Source of the DNA: Candidatus Omnitrophota bacterium
GTDB lineage: Bacteria; Omnitrophota; Gorgyraeia; Gygaellales; Profunditerraquicolaceae
Reading direction: 5' to 3'
DNA: 52,419 bases
Assembly: GCA_018895075.1 (NCBI GenBank)
Contig: JAHIOW010000008.1
Span: 1-52,419 of the forward strand
In this document: positions 1 to 7,780 of the stretch, in pieces
Numbering within the stretch: the first letter of the stretch is position 1
Layout: every line of letters begins with the position of its first letter
Program-made: the position numbers and the translations under genes
Notes under the pieces: generated by a model
Databases searched by the model: none
What the model saw: only the letters and a program-made list of their open reading frames with translations
Told to the model about the DNA's origin: nothing

Positions 1-683
1 AAAGCCATAAAGGGATTATCGCCAATCCCAATTGTTCTACTATCCAGATGGTTGTGGCTTTGTGGCCTATATATAAGAAAGTAGGTATAAAACGCATTGT
101 GGTTACTACGCTTCAAGCAGCATCAGGCGCAGGCAGGGGGGCAGTGGAACAGTTAAACAGAGAGACTTCATTGATAGCCTCTGGAGGATGTAAAGATATC
201 CATGTAAATGTAAAAGATAAGGCCTTGCCGCAGCAGATTGCCTTTAATGTATTTCCGCATCTAGGCAGTTTTCAAGAGCATGGTTACACCACCGAGGAGT
301 GGAAACTGGTTAAGGAGACCCATAAGATTATGCATGATGATAAGATAAAGATTTCCGCCACCACCGTAAGAGTGCCGGTAAGGACAGGCCACGCGGAATC
401 TATATACATTGAGACCAAAAAGGCGATTGCGCCCCAGCAGGCAAGAGATATCCTTTCTCAAAACGCATCGGCGGGTATAATCGTCATTGACGACCCCGTA
501 AACAATCTTTACCCTATGCCTAAGGATGCAGAGGGCAGGGATGAAGTCTTTGTGGGCCGCATTAGATCCGACCCATTTGTAAAAAATGGCCTATGGTTAT
601 GGGTGGTTGCCGATAATCTGCGCAAGGGCGCGGCCACCAACGCCGTGCAGATAGCTGAATGCCTAACATCAAGCTCACCATAG
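1..683 (+). CDS. asd: Aspartate-semialdehyde dehydrogenase, 5' truncated by window edge
   Basis: Reduces aspartyl phosphate to aspartate semialdehyde, the branch point for lysine/diaminopimelate and for threonine and methionine. The frame is already open at base 3 and encodes the active-site segment IIANPNCSTIQ (catalytic Cys codon 33-35), so the ATG at 48 is internal and the gene begins upstream of the window. Further family features are RVPVRTGHAES in the middle and the C-terminal LWVVADNLRKGAATNAVQIAE. The protein then continues for seven odd residues (CLTSSSP) because the stop lies inside truA; the two genes overlap by 25 bases. It supplies the substrate of the dapA product encoded about 12 kb downstream. 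Identity is secure; the N-terminal NADP-binding half is not visible. Confidence 0.95.
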   Translation, partial: SHKGIIANPNCSTIQMVVALWPIYKKVGIKRIVVTTLQAASGAGRGAVEQLNRETSLIASGGCKDIHVNVKDKALPQQIAFNVFPHLGSFQEHGYTTEEWKLVKETHKIMHDDKIKISATTVRVPVRTGHAESIYIETKKAIAPQQARDILSQNASAGIIVIDDPVNNLYPMPKDAEGRDEVFVGRIRSDPFVKNGLWLWVVADNLRKGAATNAVQIAECLTSSSP

Positions 684-1402
684 AATATGTCGGCACCAAC
701 TATTCAGGCTGGCAAACCCAAAAATACCGTCGCTCCCGGACTATCCAGAAGACAATAGAGAGGGTTCTTCAGAAAATACTCCAGGAAGATATAAGGCTTA
801 TTGCTTCAGGAAGGACTGATGCCGGGGTTCATGCCCGGGCCCAGGTAGCAAATTTTAAGACAGAATCAGATATGCCCTCAAGGAAATTACAGAGGGCCTT
901 AAATGGCAATCTCCCCGGCGATATTGCGATTACTAAAATAGAAAGAGTAAGCCCGGATTTCCATAGCCGTTTTTCTGCGCGGTCAAAGCTATATCGTTAC
1001 ACAATCTTAAATCGTAACTATCCTTGCGTATTTTTAAGAGATACCGCTTATTTTTATCCTTATCCTTTAGACATAAAACTTATGCGCGATGAATCAAAGG
1101 TTCTTTTAGGCAGGCACGATTTTAGCGCCTTTTGCGCATCCGGCAGTGCCCATAAAAATTCTGCGAGGGCCATAAAGAAAATAAAGATTATCAAGGAAAA
1201 TGATTTGCTATGCATAGATATTGAGGCAGATGGATTTTTATATAATATGGCAAGAAATATAGCCGGTACCCTGATTGAAATAGGCAGGGGTAGATTTCTC
1301 AAGGGCAGGTTGAGGAAGATATTGTTATCCAGGAGCAGGAGGCTCGCCGGTCCCACGCTACCTGCCCAAGGGCTCTGCCTGGTTAAGGTAAAATATAAGT
1401 GA
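659..1402 (+). CDS. truA: tRNA pseudouridine(38-40) synthase TruA
   Basis: Isomerises uridines 38-40 in the anticodon arm of tRNAs. 247 residues, normal for the family. The N-terminus KLTIEYVGTNYSGWQ is typical, and the catalytic aspartate is D54 in ASGRTDAGVHARAQVANF. A second conserved block, HDFSAFCASGS, and the GFLYNMARNIAGTLIEIGRG segment are also present. The start overlaps the end of asd by 25 bases, indicating translational coupling. The stop codon TGA at 1400-1402 coincides with the left end of an intergenic palindromic element, so the element may have supplied or altered the last codons. Confidence 0.96.
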   Translation: MPNIKLTIEYVGTNYSGWQTQKYRRSRTIQKTIERVLQKILQEDIRLIASGRTDAGVHARAQVANFKTESDMPSRKLQRALNGNLPGDIAITKIERVSPDFHSRFSARSKLYRYTILNRNYPCVFLRDTAYFYPYPLDIKLMRDESKVLLGRHDFSAFCASGSAHKNSARAIKKIKIIKENDLLCIDIEADGFLYNMARNIAGTLIEIGRGRFLKGRLRKILLSRSRRLAGPTLPAQGLCLVKVKYK

Positions 1403-1524
1403 GGACATAAGTTATATGTCCGAACTTATCCGCCTTCGGCGGATTAAATTCGCAGACGCTCCGACGTATCGTCGGAGCTACAATTTATGTCGTCTTTTTA
1501 GACTCCATAAATTGTCTGCTCATT
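1400..1524. repeat. Multi-hairpin intergenic element, copy A
   Basis: This stretch holds four successive hairpins. Their stems are GGACATA/TATGTCC, ATCCGCC/GGCGGAT, GCTCCGACG/CGTCGGAGC and ACAATTTATG/CATAAATTGT. The last 60 bases align with copy C (45431-45546): both have AATTCGCAGACGCT, then a stem of different sequence around a similar loop, then TCT-n-CTCATT. The GACATAAGTTATATGT segment recurs in copy B (17728-17891). Stems differ between copies while their pairing is kept, as in mobile palindromic repeats or a structured RNA. No protein is encoded here. It separates truA from the rplM promoter and could also act as a weak terminator. Confidence 0.75.
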
Positions 1525-1535
1525 TAAAAATTTAT

Positions 1536-1563
1536 TTGACTTAGTGCCAAAATATGTTATAAT
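1536..1563 (+). promoter_or_regulatory. Sigma-70 promoter of rplM-rpsI
   Basis: TTGACT (1536-1541), a 16-base spacer and TATAAT (1558-1563). The expected transcription start is near 1570, only about four bases before the rplM ATG at 1574, and there is no Shine-Dalgarno sequence. This predicts an essentially leaderless mRNA. Confidence 0.8.
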
Positions 1564-1573
1564 TTTTGTGCTG

Positions 1574-2005
1574 ATGAATAAGACGCATATACCTAAAAAA
1601 CAAGAGATAAAAAGGAATTGGTATCTAGTGGATGCCAAGGATAGAATACTGGGAAGGCTGGCTAGCAAGGTTGCTATACTCCTGAGGGGTAAACACAAGG
1701 CCATATTTACCCCCCATTTAGATACAGGCGATGGTGTTATTGTCATTAATGCTGCGAAAATCAAGGTTACGGGAAGAAAATTAAAGCAGAAGGTTTATCG
1801 CCGTTACTCGGGTTATCCCGGCGGGCTAAGAGAAGTTTTCTTAGAGACGATGCTTAAGAAAAAACCTACAACCGTAATCATGCTGGCAGTGAGAAGGATG
1901 CTGCCCAAAGGCCCTTTGGGTAGAGATGTGATTAAGAAATTAAAGGTTTATGCAGATGACCAGCATCCACATAAAGGTCAGAAGCCTATTCCTTTGGAGA
2001 TTTAA
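1574..2005 (+). CDS. rplM: 50S ribosomal protein L13
   Basis: Early-assembly protein of the large ribosomal subunit that binds 23S rRNA. I start it at the ATG at 1574 ([21 protein letters not shown]), because this matches the usual L13 N-terminus. The longer open frame from 1544 would run across the -10 box. The core [15 protein letters not shown], the segment [13 protein letters not shown] and the C-terminal [21 protein letters not shown] are diagnostic. Length is 143 residues, normal. rpsI follows after 17 bases, the classic L13-S9 operon. The start codon lies about 10 bases after the -10 hexamer, so translation probably begins without a leader. Confidence 0.96.
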   Translation: MNKTHIPKKQEIKRNWYLVDAKDRILGRLASKVAILLRGKHKAIFTPHLDTGDGVIVINAAKIKVTGRKLKQKVYRRYSGYPGGLREVFLETMLKKKPTTVIMLAVRRMLPKGPLGRDVIKKLKVYADDQHPHKGQKPIPLEI

Positions 2006-2022
2006 TTATTTAGTTAGAAAAG

Positions 2023-2418
2023 ATGAATGAGATTGTTAAATATATGACTGTGGGCAGACGCAAAAATGCGGTAGCCAGGGTTCAACTTCTGCCCGGAAAG
2101 GGAGACATTGTGGTTAATAGGAGGCCTTATGAAAAATATTTTATCCGGGAGACGGATAGGATTATGATAAAACAGCCTCTGCACCTGACCGATACCCTGG
2201 CCAAATACGATATTATTGCTAATATCAGGGGTGGGGGGCTTACTGGCCAGGCCGGGGCTTTACGGCTGGGTATATCGCGTGCTTTGATATTGGCCACTCC
2301 GGATTATAAAGAGGTGTTGCGTAAAAATGGTTTTCTGACGCGCGACCCGCGTGCGAAAGAACGTAAAAAATACGGACAGAAAGGCGCGCGTAAACGCTTC
2401 CAGTGGACTAAACGATAG
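2023..2418 (+). CDS. rpsI: 30S ribosomal protein S9
   Basis: Small-subunit head protein whose C-terminal tail reaches the P-site tRNA. The core reads TVGRRKNAVARVQLLPGKG, then IRGGGLTGQAGALRLGISRAL. The tail KKYGQKGARKRFQWTKR ends in the conserved basic K-R form. 131 residues. An alternative start at the ATG at 2044 (MTVGRRK) would give the more usual N-terminus; neither start has a strong Shine-Dalgarno site. Co-transcribed with rplM and followed by a clear terminator. Confidence 0.96.
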   Translation: MNEIVKYMTVGRRKNAVARVQLLPGKGDIVVNRRPYEKYFIRETDRIMIKQPLHLTDTLAKYDIIANIRGGGLTGQAGALRLGISRALILATPDYKEVLRKNGFLTRDPRAKERKKYGQKGARKRFQWTKR

Positions 2419-2461
2419 GAGTTTTTTGGAAAGGCGGTTTTAAAAAATCTTAAGTTTGTTT

Positions 2462-2494
2462 AATCCCGCTGGGAGAGCGGGATTTTTTATTTTT
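2462..2494 (+). terminator. Rho-independent terminator after rpsI
   Basis: Perfect 9-bp stem AATCCCGCT / AGCGGGATT with a five-base loop (GGGAG), followed by a T-rich tract TTTTATTTTT. It closes the rplM-rpsI transcript. A second small hairpin (TCGTCGG/CCGACGA, 2497-2514) without a T tract follows directly before the arg promoter. Confidence 0.9.
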
Positions 2495-2522
2495 CATCGT
2501 CGGCAATCCGACGAGAAAATAC

Positions 2523-2551
2523 TTGACTATGCAGATATTTTAATCTAAGAT
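2523..2551 (+). promoter_or_regulatory. Sigma-70 promoter of the arg-lys operon
   Basis: TTGACT (2523-2528), 17-base spacer, TAAGAT (2546-2551). The predicted start is near 2558, giving a leader of about 20 bases that carries AGGGAGAG before the argC ATG at 2578. No leader peptide, riboswitch or clear ARG box is seen, so how arginine controls it is not evident from the sequence. Confidence 0.75.
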
Positions 2552-2577
2552 GTAGATATTAAACCTAGGGAGAGTTT

Positions 2578-3603
2578 ATGTTAAACGTAGGTGTTGTGGG
2601 CGCAACCGGTTATGCCGGGGAGGAATTAATTACTGTCCTTCTGGGGCATCCCCAGGTTAGGATAACAAATATCTGCGCCGAGATTGATAAGCCGCAGGCT
2701 ATCTCTGAGATTTTTCCGAAATTTAAAAATAGACTGGATTTAATCTGTACAGAGCCGGATATAAAAGAGATAGTCAACAAAAGCGATTTAGTATTTCTGG
2801 CCTTGCCTCATACTGTTTCTATGGGGATTGCCCCCGCTTTATTAGAGGCAGGCAAGAAGGTAATTGATTTGAGCGCTGATTATAGATTTAAGGATAAAGA
2901 GGTTTACGAAAAATTTTATAAGGCCAGGCATAAAGATAAAAAGCATCTGGTTGAGGCAGTCTACGGGTTGCCTGAACTCTATCGAGAGAAGATTAAAAAT
3001 GCGCAACTTATCGCCAACCCCGGTTGTTATCCTACGGTAAGTATATTGGCTTTGGCGCCAGTAACAGCCTTTATCCTGATGGATTCTGACTCAATAATTA
3101 TCGATGCAAAATCTGGCTTTAGCGGTGCCGGAAGAAAGAGCGTAGAAGAATTTTTATTTTCGGAGATTGAGGGAGATTTTAAGGCTTACAAAGTAAATAC
3201 GCACCAGCATATTCCGGAGATTAACCAGCAGTTGTCTAAGTTAGCCGGTAAGAAATTGCAGGTAACTTTTGTGCCTCACCTCCTGCCTGTATGCAGGGGG
3301 ATTTTAGAAACGATATATCTTAAAAGAGCCAAAGGCGCTAAGGCAGCCAAGGCGCAAGATTTAATCAATTTATATAGAAAGTTTTATAAAAAAGAGCCAT
3401 TTGTAAAAATTAGAGATGAAGGTGATTTTCCGCGGCTTAAAAATGTCATTGGTACAAATTTCTGCGAGATAGGGATTTATGAGGATAAAGAAAAGATGAT
3501 TATCATTGCCGCGATAGACAATCTTTTAAAGGGCGCATCCGGCCAGGCAGTGCAGAATATGAATATTATGTACAAATTTCCAGAGTATATGGGTTTGGTA
3601 TGA
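2578..3603 (+). CDS. argC: N-acetyl-gamma-glutamyl-phosphate reductase
   Basis: NADPH-dependent reduction of N-acetylglutamyl phosphate to the semialdehyde, the third step of arginine synthesis. The Rossmann start is VGVVGATGYAGEELITVLLGHP. The catalytic cysteine lies in ANPGCYPTVSILAL, about residue 148, and HQHIPEI is the conserved substrate-binding histidine region. 341 residues, normal. The start is set by the good AGGGAG Shine-Dalgarno site. The stop overlaps the argJ start as ATGA, so translation of the two is coupled. First gene of a seven-gene arginine run. Confidence 0.96.
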   Translation: MLNVGVVGATGYAGEELITVLLGHPQVRITNICAEIDKPQAISEIFPKFKNRLDLICTEPDIKEIVNKSDLVFLALPHTVSMGIAPALLEAGKKVIDLSADYRFKDKEVYEKFYKARHKDKKHLVEAVYGLPELYREKIKNAQLIANPGCYPTVSILALAPVTAFILMDSDSIIIDAKSGFSGAGRKSVEEFLFSEIEGDFKAYKVNTHQHIPEINQQLSKLAGKKLQVTFVPHLLPVCRGILETIYLKRAKGAKAAKAQDLINLYRKFYKKEPFVKIRDEGDFPRLKNVIGTNFCEIGIYEDKEKMIIIAAIDNLLKGASGQAVQNMNIMYKFPEYMGLV

Positions 3604-4790
3604 AACTATATAACAAGGCTATTCTTCCGCAGGGATTTAAGGCAAACGCTATTGCATCAGGCATCAAGGGATCCGGAAAATTAGATCTGGCTTTATTTTA
3701 TTCTGATATAGGAGCTTCTGCTTCTTGCAGATTTACGGCCAATACAATTCAAGGCGCCCCGATTATGATTAATAAAAAACACCTTAGGGCCAACCGCCAA
3801 TTCCGGGGGATATTGGTAAATAGCGGCAATGCCAATTGTTTTACCGGAGAGGCTGGATTAAAAGATGCCCAGGAGTCGGCTGAGTCCCTGGCCAGCGCCT
3901 TAAGGGTGGATAAGAAGAGTATACTGCTGGCTTCTACGGGTATTATCGGCAGAAGACTGCCCATAGCTAAGATTAAAAAGGCCTTACCCTTATTAATAAA
4001 GGGATTATCTAAACAAGGTATAGATAAGGCAAAGAGGGCGATATTTACCACTGATACCTTTACTAAAGAGTTTACGGTAAGCTTTAATATAGGTAAGCGT
4101 AGTGTTACCGTCTGCGGGATTGCCAAGGGCGCAGGTATGATTGCCCCAAATCTGGCAACGATGCTGGCCTTTATTTTCACAGATGCCAATATTACTCAAA
4201 GGGCCATAGATAAGGCCTTAGGCCTTTCTGTAGGCAATTCCTTTAATTGTATAACTGTTGACGGTTGTATGAGTACAAATGATACGGTAGCGATATTAGC
4301 AAATGGCGCTGCCGGCAATAAAACGATAGATATAAACCCCGCACCTTCTTATTCAAGTCGTAAGTTGTCTCGTAGAAGGTGCGGGGTTTATAACAATTTT
4401 AATTTATTTACCCGGGCATTAAACAGGGTGAGCCTGGAATTAGCCCAACTGATTGTGCGGGACGCAGAAGGGGCGACTAAATTTATCCGGATTAAAGTAA
4501 ATAAGGCAAAGAGTTTCCCTGAGGCAAAAAAGGTTGCTTTGCATATTGCTAACTCCAGCCTTTTTAAGGTAGCCATGTTCGGAGAAAATCCTAATTTCGG
4601 CAGGATTGTCTCTGCAGTGGGTGCCAGCGGCTTAAGGATAAAGGCCGAAGACCTAAAGATTAAGGTAAGCCCTTTAAATAAGAAAGAGATAGATGTAGAG
4701 GTATATCTTAACAGGGGAGATGCCAGTGCTATAATATATACTTCAGACTTGACTCCTGAATACGTCAAGATAAACGCAGAATACAATTAA
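3600..4790 (+). CDS. argJ: Glutamate N-acetyltransferase / acetylornithine acetyltransferase
   Basis: Moves the acetyl group from N-acetylornithine to glutamate, so no separate argA or argE is needed for the cycle. It is a self-cleaving Ntn-fold enzyme: the cleavage site and nucleophile are the Thr in APNLATMLAFIFTDA (around residue 190). The C-terminal EGATKFI and NPNFGRIVSAVG are conserved. The usual GDGEGATK is RDAEGATK here. Residues about 247-266 (PAPSYSSRKL... to ...CGVYNN) have no counterpart I know of in ArgJ. They are encoded by a 62-bp palindrome with 19-bp perfect arms, so the gene carries an in-frame palindromic insertion. Overlaps argC by four bases. Confidence 0.94.
   Translation: MKLYNKAILPQGFKANAIASGIKGSGKLDLALFYSDIGASASCRFTANTIQGAPIMINKKHLRANRQFRGILVNSGNANCFTGEAGLKDAQESAESLASALRVDKKSILLASTGIIGRRLPIAKIKKALPLLIKGLSKQGIDKAKRAIFTTDTFTKEFTVSFNIGKRSVTVCGIAKGAGMIAPNLATMLAFIFTDANITQRAIDKALGLSVGNSFNCITVDGCMSTNDTVAILANGAAGNKTIDINPAPSYSSRKLSRRRCGVYNNFNLFTRALNRVSLELAQLIVRDAEGATKFIRIKVNKAKSFPEAKKVALHIANSSLFKVAMFGENPNFGRIVSAVGASGLRIKAEDLKIKVSPLNKKEIDVEVYLNRGDASAIIYTSDLTPEYVKINAEYN
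4331..4392. repeat. In-frame palindromic insertion inside argJ
   Basis: Two perfect 19-base inverted arms (4331-4349 and 4374-4392; core AACCCCGCACCTTCT) enclose a 24-base loop. The region is translated in frame as about 20 extra residues between ArgJ segments that are normally close together (NGAAGNKTI and FTRALNRVSLELA). It carries none of the 12-base loops of the argD/mtaB family, so it is a different repeat type. The peptide is basic and probably a surface loop. Confidence 0.85.
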
Positions 4791-4801
4791 GAAAGGTATA
4801 T

Positions 4802-5656
4802 ATGGAAGAGGCGATTAGAAAAGCAGATGTCTTAATCGAGGCCCTGCCTTACATCAAGAGGTTCCATAAGAAAATAGTGGTCATAAAATACGGCGGGAGT
4901 ATATTAGGCGAGGAGAAAATCAGAAAAAGGGTCTTAGAGGATATCGTCTTTTTAAACTTTACAGGCCTGAAGCCTGTGCTGGTTCATGGCGGAGGCCCGA
5001 ATATCAGCGACCGCATACGTACAACAGGTAAGAAAACCGAGTTTCTGGATGGTATGCGCGTAACCGATAAAGAAACTCTTAAGTTAGTAGAAGAGGAATT
5101 ACAGCATTTAAATAATCTTATTGTCAAAGAGATTTCTCAGCTCGGAGCAGAGGCTGTCAGTTTAAATGGTAAAGATAGGGATATAATCCAGGTTGAAAAA
5201 AAGAAGGCCAAGATAGACCTGGGGTTTGTGGGGCAGGTTGTAGGCATAAATACCCAGGCCTTATTAAAGGAACTAAAGAGTGAGAAGGTCGCCATAATTC
5301 TGCCTATGGGCAGGGGGCCGGACAAAAACGTATATAATGTCAATGCCGATGAGGCAGCCTCCAGTATTGCTGTGGCTTTAGGGGCAGAGAAATTAGTATT
5401 ATTGACCAATACCAAAGGTATTATGCGCGATTCCAGCGATTTGAATTCTTTTCTCTCCACCCTGACCGTAAAAGAGGCCAAGGGCCTGATCAAGGATAAT
5501 GTTATCCAGCAGGGGATGATCCCCAAGGTTAAGGCGTGCATTAATGCCTTGGATAAAGGGGTAAAGAAGACGCACATTATTGATGCCCGTCTTGCGCATG
5601 GCCTGCTTTTAGAGATATTTACTGATCAAGGCGTAGGCACAGAGATAGTAAAATGA
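4802..5656 (+). CDS. argB: Acetylglutamate kinase
   Basis: Phosphorylates N-acetylglutamate; in many bacteria this is the arginine-inhibited step. Amino-acid kinase fold: VVIKYGGSILGE near residue 27 for phosphate binding, VLVHGGGPNIS for the glycine-rich turn, and NVNADEAASSIAVALGAEKLVLLTNTKG for substrate and nucleotide binding. 284 residues, typical. An N-terminal helix (MEEAIRKADVLIEALPYIKRF) like that of arginine-sensitive hexameric kinases is present, so feedback inhibition is plausible (inference). Starts 11 bases after argJ behind GAAAGG; its stop overlaps argD as ATGA. Confidence 0.96.
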   Translation: MEEAIRKADVLIEALPYIKRFHKKIVVIKYGGSILGEEKIRKRVLEDIVFLNFTGLKPVLVHGGGPNISDRIRTTGKKTEFLDGMRVTDKETLKLVEEELQHLNNLIVKEISQLGAEAVSLNGKDRDIIQVEKKKAKIDLGFVGQVVGINTQALLKELKSEKVAIILPMGRGPDKNVYNVNADEAASSIAVALGAEKLVLLTNTKGIMRDSSDLNSFLSTLTVKEAKGLIKDNVIQQGMIPKVKACINALDKGVKKTHIIDARLAHGLLLEIFTDQGVGTEIVK

Positions 5657-6888
5657 AAGTAGAAGAGATATTTCAGACTTATAAAAATTATATAATGCCT
5701 ACCTATACAAAGACACCTTTGGTTTTTGTGAAAGGAAAAGGCAGCCGGCTCTGGGATATTCATCATAAAGAATATTTGGACTTTTTCCCGGGTTGGGGGG
5801 TAGGCAGCCTGGGGCATTGTCATCCCAAGGTTATGCAGGCAGTGCGCGAGCAGGTTTCCAAATTGATATTTATACCCAATAATTTCTATCACCTGCCGCA
5901 GGCAGGATTAGCCAAAGAGATAGTCCGTTGGTCTTATCCGTCTAAGGTATTTTTTTGCAATTCCGGAGCTGAGGCGAATGAGGCGGCGATAAAGTTTAGC
6001 CGCAAGTTTGGCACTTCGACTCAGCCTTCGGCTTCGCTTGAGTGCCATGGTGAGCGCAGTCGAACCATTGGAGGCGCAAGGTATGAAATTATTACCTTTG
6101 AAGATTCCTTCCACGGCAGGACATTGGCTGCCTTAGCGGCCACGGGCCAGAAAAAATACCAGCAGGGCTTTGCGCCTTTGCCCGAAGGGTTTAAGACAGT
6201 TAAATTTAATGAAATCAGCGCGGTAAAAGAGGCGCTTTCCGATAAGACAGTGGCCATAATGTTAGAGTTGATTCAAGGTGAGGGCGGGATTAATGTTGCG
6301 GACAGGGATTTTGTCCTGGAGTTAAGAAGGATTTGCGATGAAAAGAAACTGCTCTTGATTATAGACGAGGTCCAGACCGGTATCGGCAGGACTGGCAGGC
6401 TATTTTGTTATCAACACTACGGCATAATACCGGATATCGTGACCTTGGCCAAGGCACTGGGTGGAGGCCTGCCTGTTGGAGCAATGTTAGTAAAAAAGGA
6501 GATTGCTGATATATTAGGCCCGGGTATGCATGCCTCAACATTCGGAGGCAGCCCTTTGGTGTGCAAGGCAGCATTGGCGGTTTTGCGGGCAATACAGAAA
6601 GAGAAGCTGCTTACTAATACGCAGGGGATGGGAGAGTATTTGTTGCTCAAACTCGATGCATTAAAGAAAAAATACAAACTCATAAAAGAAATAAGAGGCC
6701 GGGGGCTAATGCTGGGTGCGGAATTAAACATGGAGGGGGCCTCAATAGTAGAGAAATGCGCGGAAAAAGGGCTTTTGATTAATTGCACGCATGAGAGAGT
6801 CCTGAGGTTTATGCCGGCATTGAATATCACCAAAAAAGAAATTGATAAGGCAATGGCAATTCTGGAAGAGGCACTGAGAGGTATTTAA
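5653..6888 (+). CDS. argD: Acetylornithine aminotransferase (with in-frame palindromic insert)
   Basis: PLP-dependent conversion of N-acetylglutamate semialdehyde to N-acetylornithine; such enzymes often also accept succinyl-diaminopimelate precursors. Class III aminotransferase features: FFPGWGVGSLGHCHP, FFCNSGAEANEAAIKFSRK, LIIDEVQTGIGRTG and the PLP lysine K267 in TLAKALGGGLPVGAM. HASTFGGSPLVCKAAL also fits. Residues about 121-140 (TSTQPSASLE...GERSRTIG) are an insertion: removing them restores RKFGGARYEIITFE, the expected sequence. The inserted bases are a palindromic element related to the one in mtaB. Overlaps argB by four bases; argF follows after one base. Confidence 0.95.
   Translation: MKVEEIFQTYKNYIMPTYTKTPLVFVKGKGSRLWDIHHKEYLDFFPGWGVGSLGHCHPKVMQAVREQVSKLIFIPNNFYHLPQAGLAKEIVRWSYPSKVFFCNSGAEANEAAIKFSRKFGTSTQPSASLECHGERSRTIGGARYEIITFEDSFHGRTLAALAATGQKKYQQGFAPLPEGFKTVKFNEISAVKEALSDKTVAIMLELIQGEGGINVADRDFVLELRRICDEKKLLLIIDEVQTGIGRTGRLFCYQHYGIIPDIVTLAKALGGGLPVGAMLVKKEIADILGPGMHASTFGGSPLVCKAALAVLRAIQKEKLLTNTQGMGEYLLLKLDALKKKYKLIKEIRGRGLMLGAELNMEGASIVEKCAEKGLLINCTHERVLRFMPALNITKKEIDKAMAILEEALRGI
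6008..6071. repeat. Two-hairpin coding palindrome inside argD (GERSRTI family)
   Basis: 60 inserted bases (6012-6071) bounded by TTGG at 6008-6011 and again at 6068-6071. Hairpin 1 has stem GGCACT/AGTGCC around a long loop beginning TCGACT. Hairpin 2 has stem ATGGT/ACCAT around the 12-base loop GAGCGCAGTCGA. The middle arm copies the flanking bases in inverted form, as in the mtaB copy (37746-37798). Length is a multiple of three and the frame stays open, giving the peptide signature HGERSRTI. Confidence 0.85.
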
Positions 6889-6889
6889 T

Positions 6890-7780
6890 ATGGAATGCGA
6901 TTTCATATCGATAAAAGACCTGACATTAGAAGAGATTGAAGAGATTTTTACTCTTACTCATCAACTCAAAAGAGACCCTGAGGGTTTTCATAAGGCACTG
7001 GAGGCAAAGACCCTGGCTTTAATTTTTGAGAAGCCATCCAACAGGACCTATGTCTCTTTTAGCGTAGGCATGTACCAGCTGGGAGGCAATTCCATATACC
7101 TGGGCCCTGAGCAGATAAAGTTAGGAATAAGGGAATCAATAAAGGATGTGGCCCAGACCCTCTCCAGATACGTGGAGGCCATAGCATTACGGACATCGGC
7201 GCATGAGAATGTCCTGGAGATGGCCAGGTTTGCCACAGTACCGGTGATAAACGGTTTATCGGAACTTGAGCATCCCTGTCAGGCATTGGCAGATATTTAT
7301 ACGCTCAGAGAAAAGTTAGGAGATATAAAAGGAAAAACCCTATCCTATATTGGCGATGGCAATAATGTTTGCAATTCCCTGATGCATATCTGCTCTAAGA
7401 TGGGCATGAATATGAATGTGGCTGCGCCCTTAGGGTATGAACCGCATTCCGGGGTTTTAAAAGAGGTAAATTTATTTCATCAGCCTCAGGAGGCAGTAAA
7501 AGGCGCTGATGTTATTTATACTGATGTCTGGGCAAGTATGGGGCATGAGAAAGAAACAGGGGTTAGAAAAAAGGCATTTGGAGGTTTTCAGATAAATAAA
7601 AATTTAACGGGATTGGCGAAGAAGGGCGCCCTGATTATGCATTGCCTGCCTGCCCATCGGGGCGAAGAGATAACTGATGAAGTTATTGACAGCGATAATT
7701 CCATTGTTTTTGACCAGGCAGAGAATAGGATGCATGTGCAGAAAGCAATCCTGATTAAACTAATGGGAGATAAGAAATGA
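6890..7780 (+). CDS. argF: Ornithine carbamoyltransferase
   Basis: Makes citrulline from ornithine and carbamoyl phosphate. Recognised by VSFSVGMYQLGGNSIYLG, EHPCQALADIYTL (the HPCQ carbamoyl-phosphate site), YTDVWASMGHEKE and HCLPAHRGEEITDEVID with the catalytic Cys. The ornithine-type HCLPAHRG favours OTCase over acetylornithine or succinylornithine transcarbamylases. The carbamoyl-phosphate signature, usually STRTR, reads SNRTY here (about residues 49-53), an unusual substitution. 296 residues, a little short but complete. Starts one base after argD; its stop overlaps argG as ATGA. Confidence 0.94.
   Translation: MECDFISIKDLTLEEIEEIFTLTHQLKRDPEGFHKALEAKTLALIFEKPSNRTYVSFSVGMYQLGGNSIYLGPEQIKLGIRESIKDVAQTLSRYVEAIALRTSAHENVLEMARFATVPVINGLSELEHPCQALADIYTLREKLGDIKGKTLSYIGDGNNVCNSLMHICSKMGMNMNVAAPLGYEPHSGVLKEVNLFHQPQEAVKGADVIYTDVWASMGHEKETGVRKKAFGGFQINKNLTGLAKKGALIMHCLPAHRGEEITDEVIDSDNSIVFDQAENRMHVQKAILIKLMGDKK

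Noticed and set aside
48-683. Short asd starting at the ATG at 48
   Set aside because: The frame is open to base 3 and the catalytic NPNCST motif lies before this ATG, so the gene is cut by the window edge.
3749-4189. Minus-strand open frame opposite argJ, and similar ones throughout
   Set aside because: These are shadows of well-identified + strand genes, without homology or ribosome sites.
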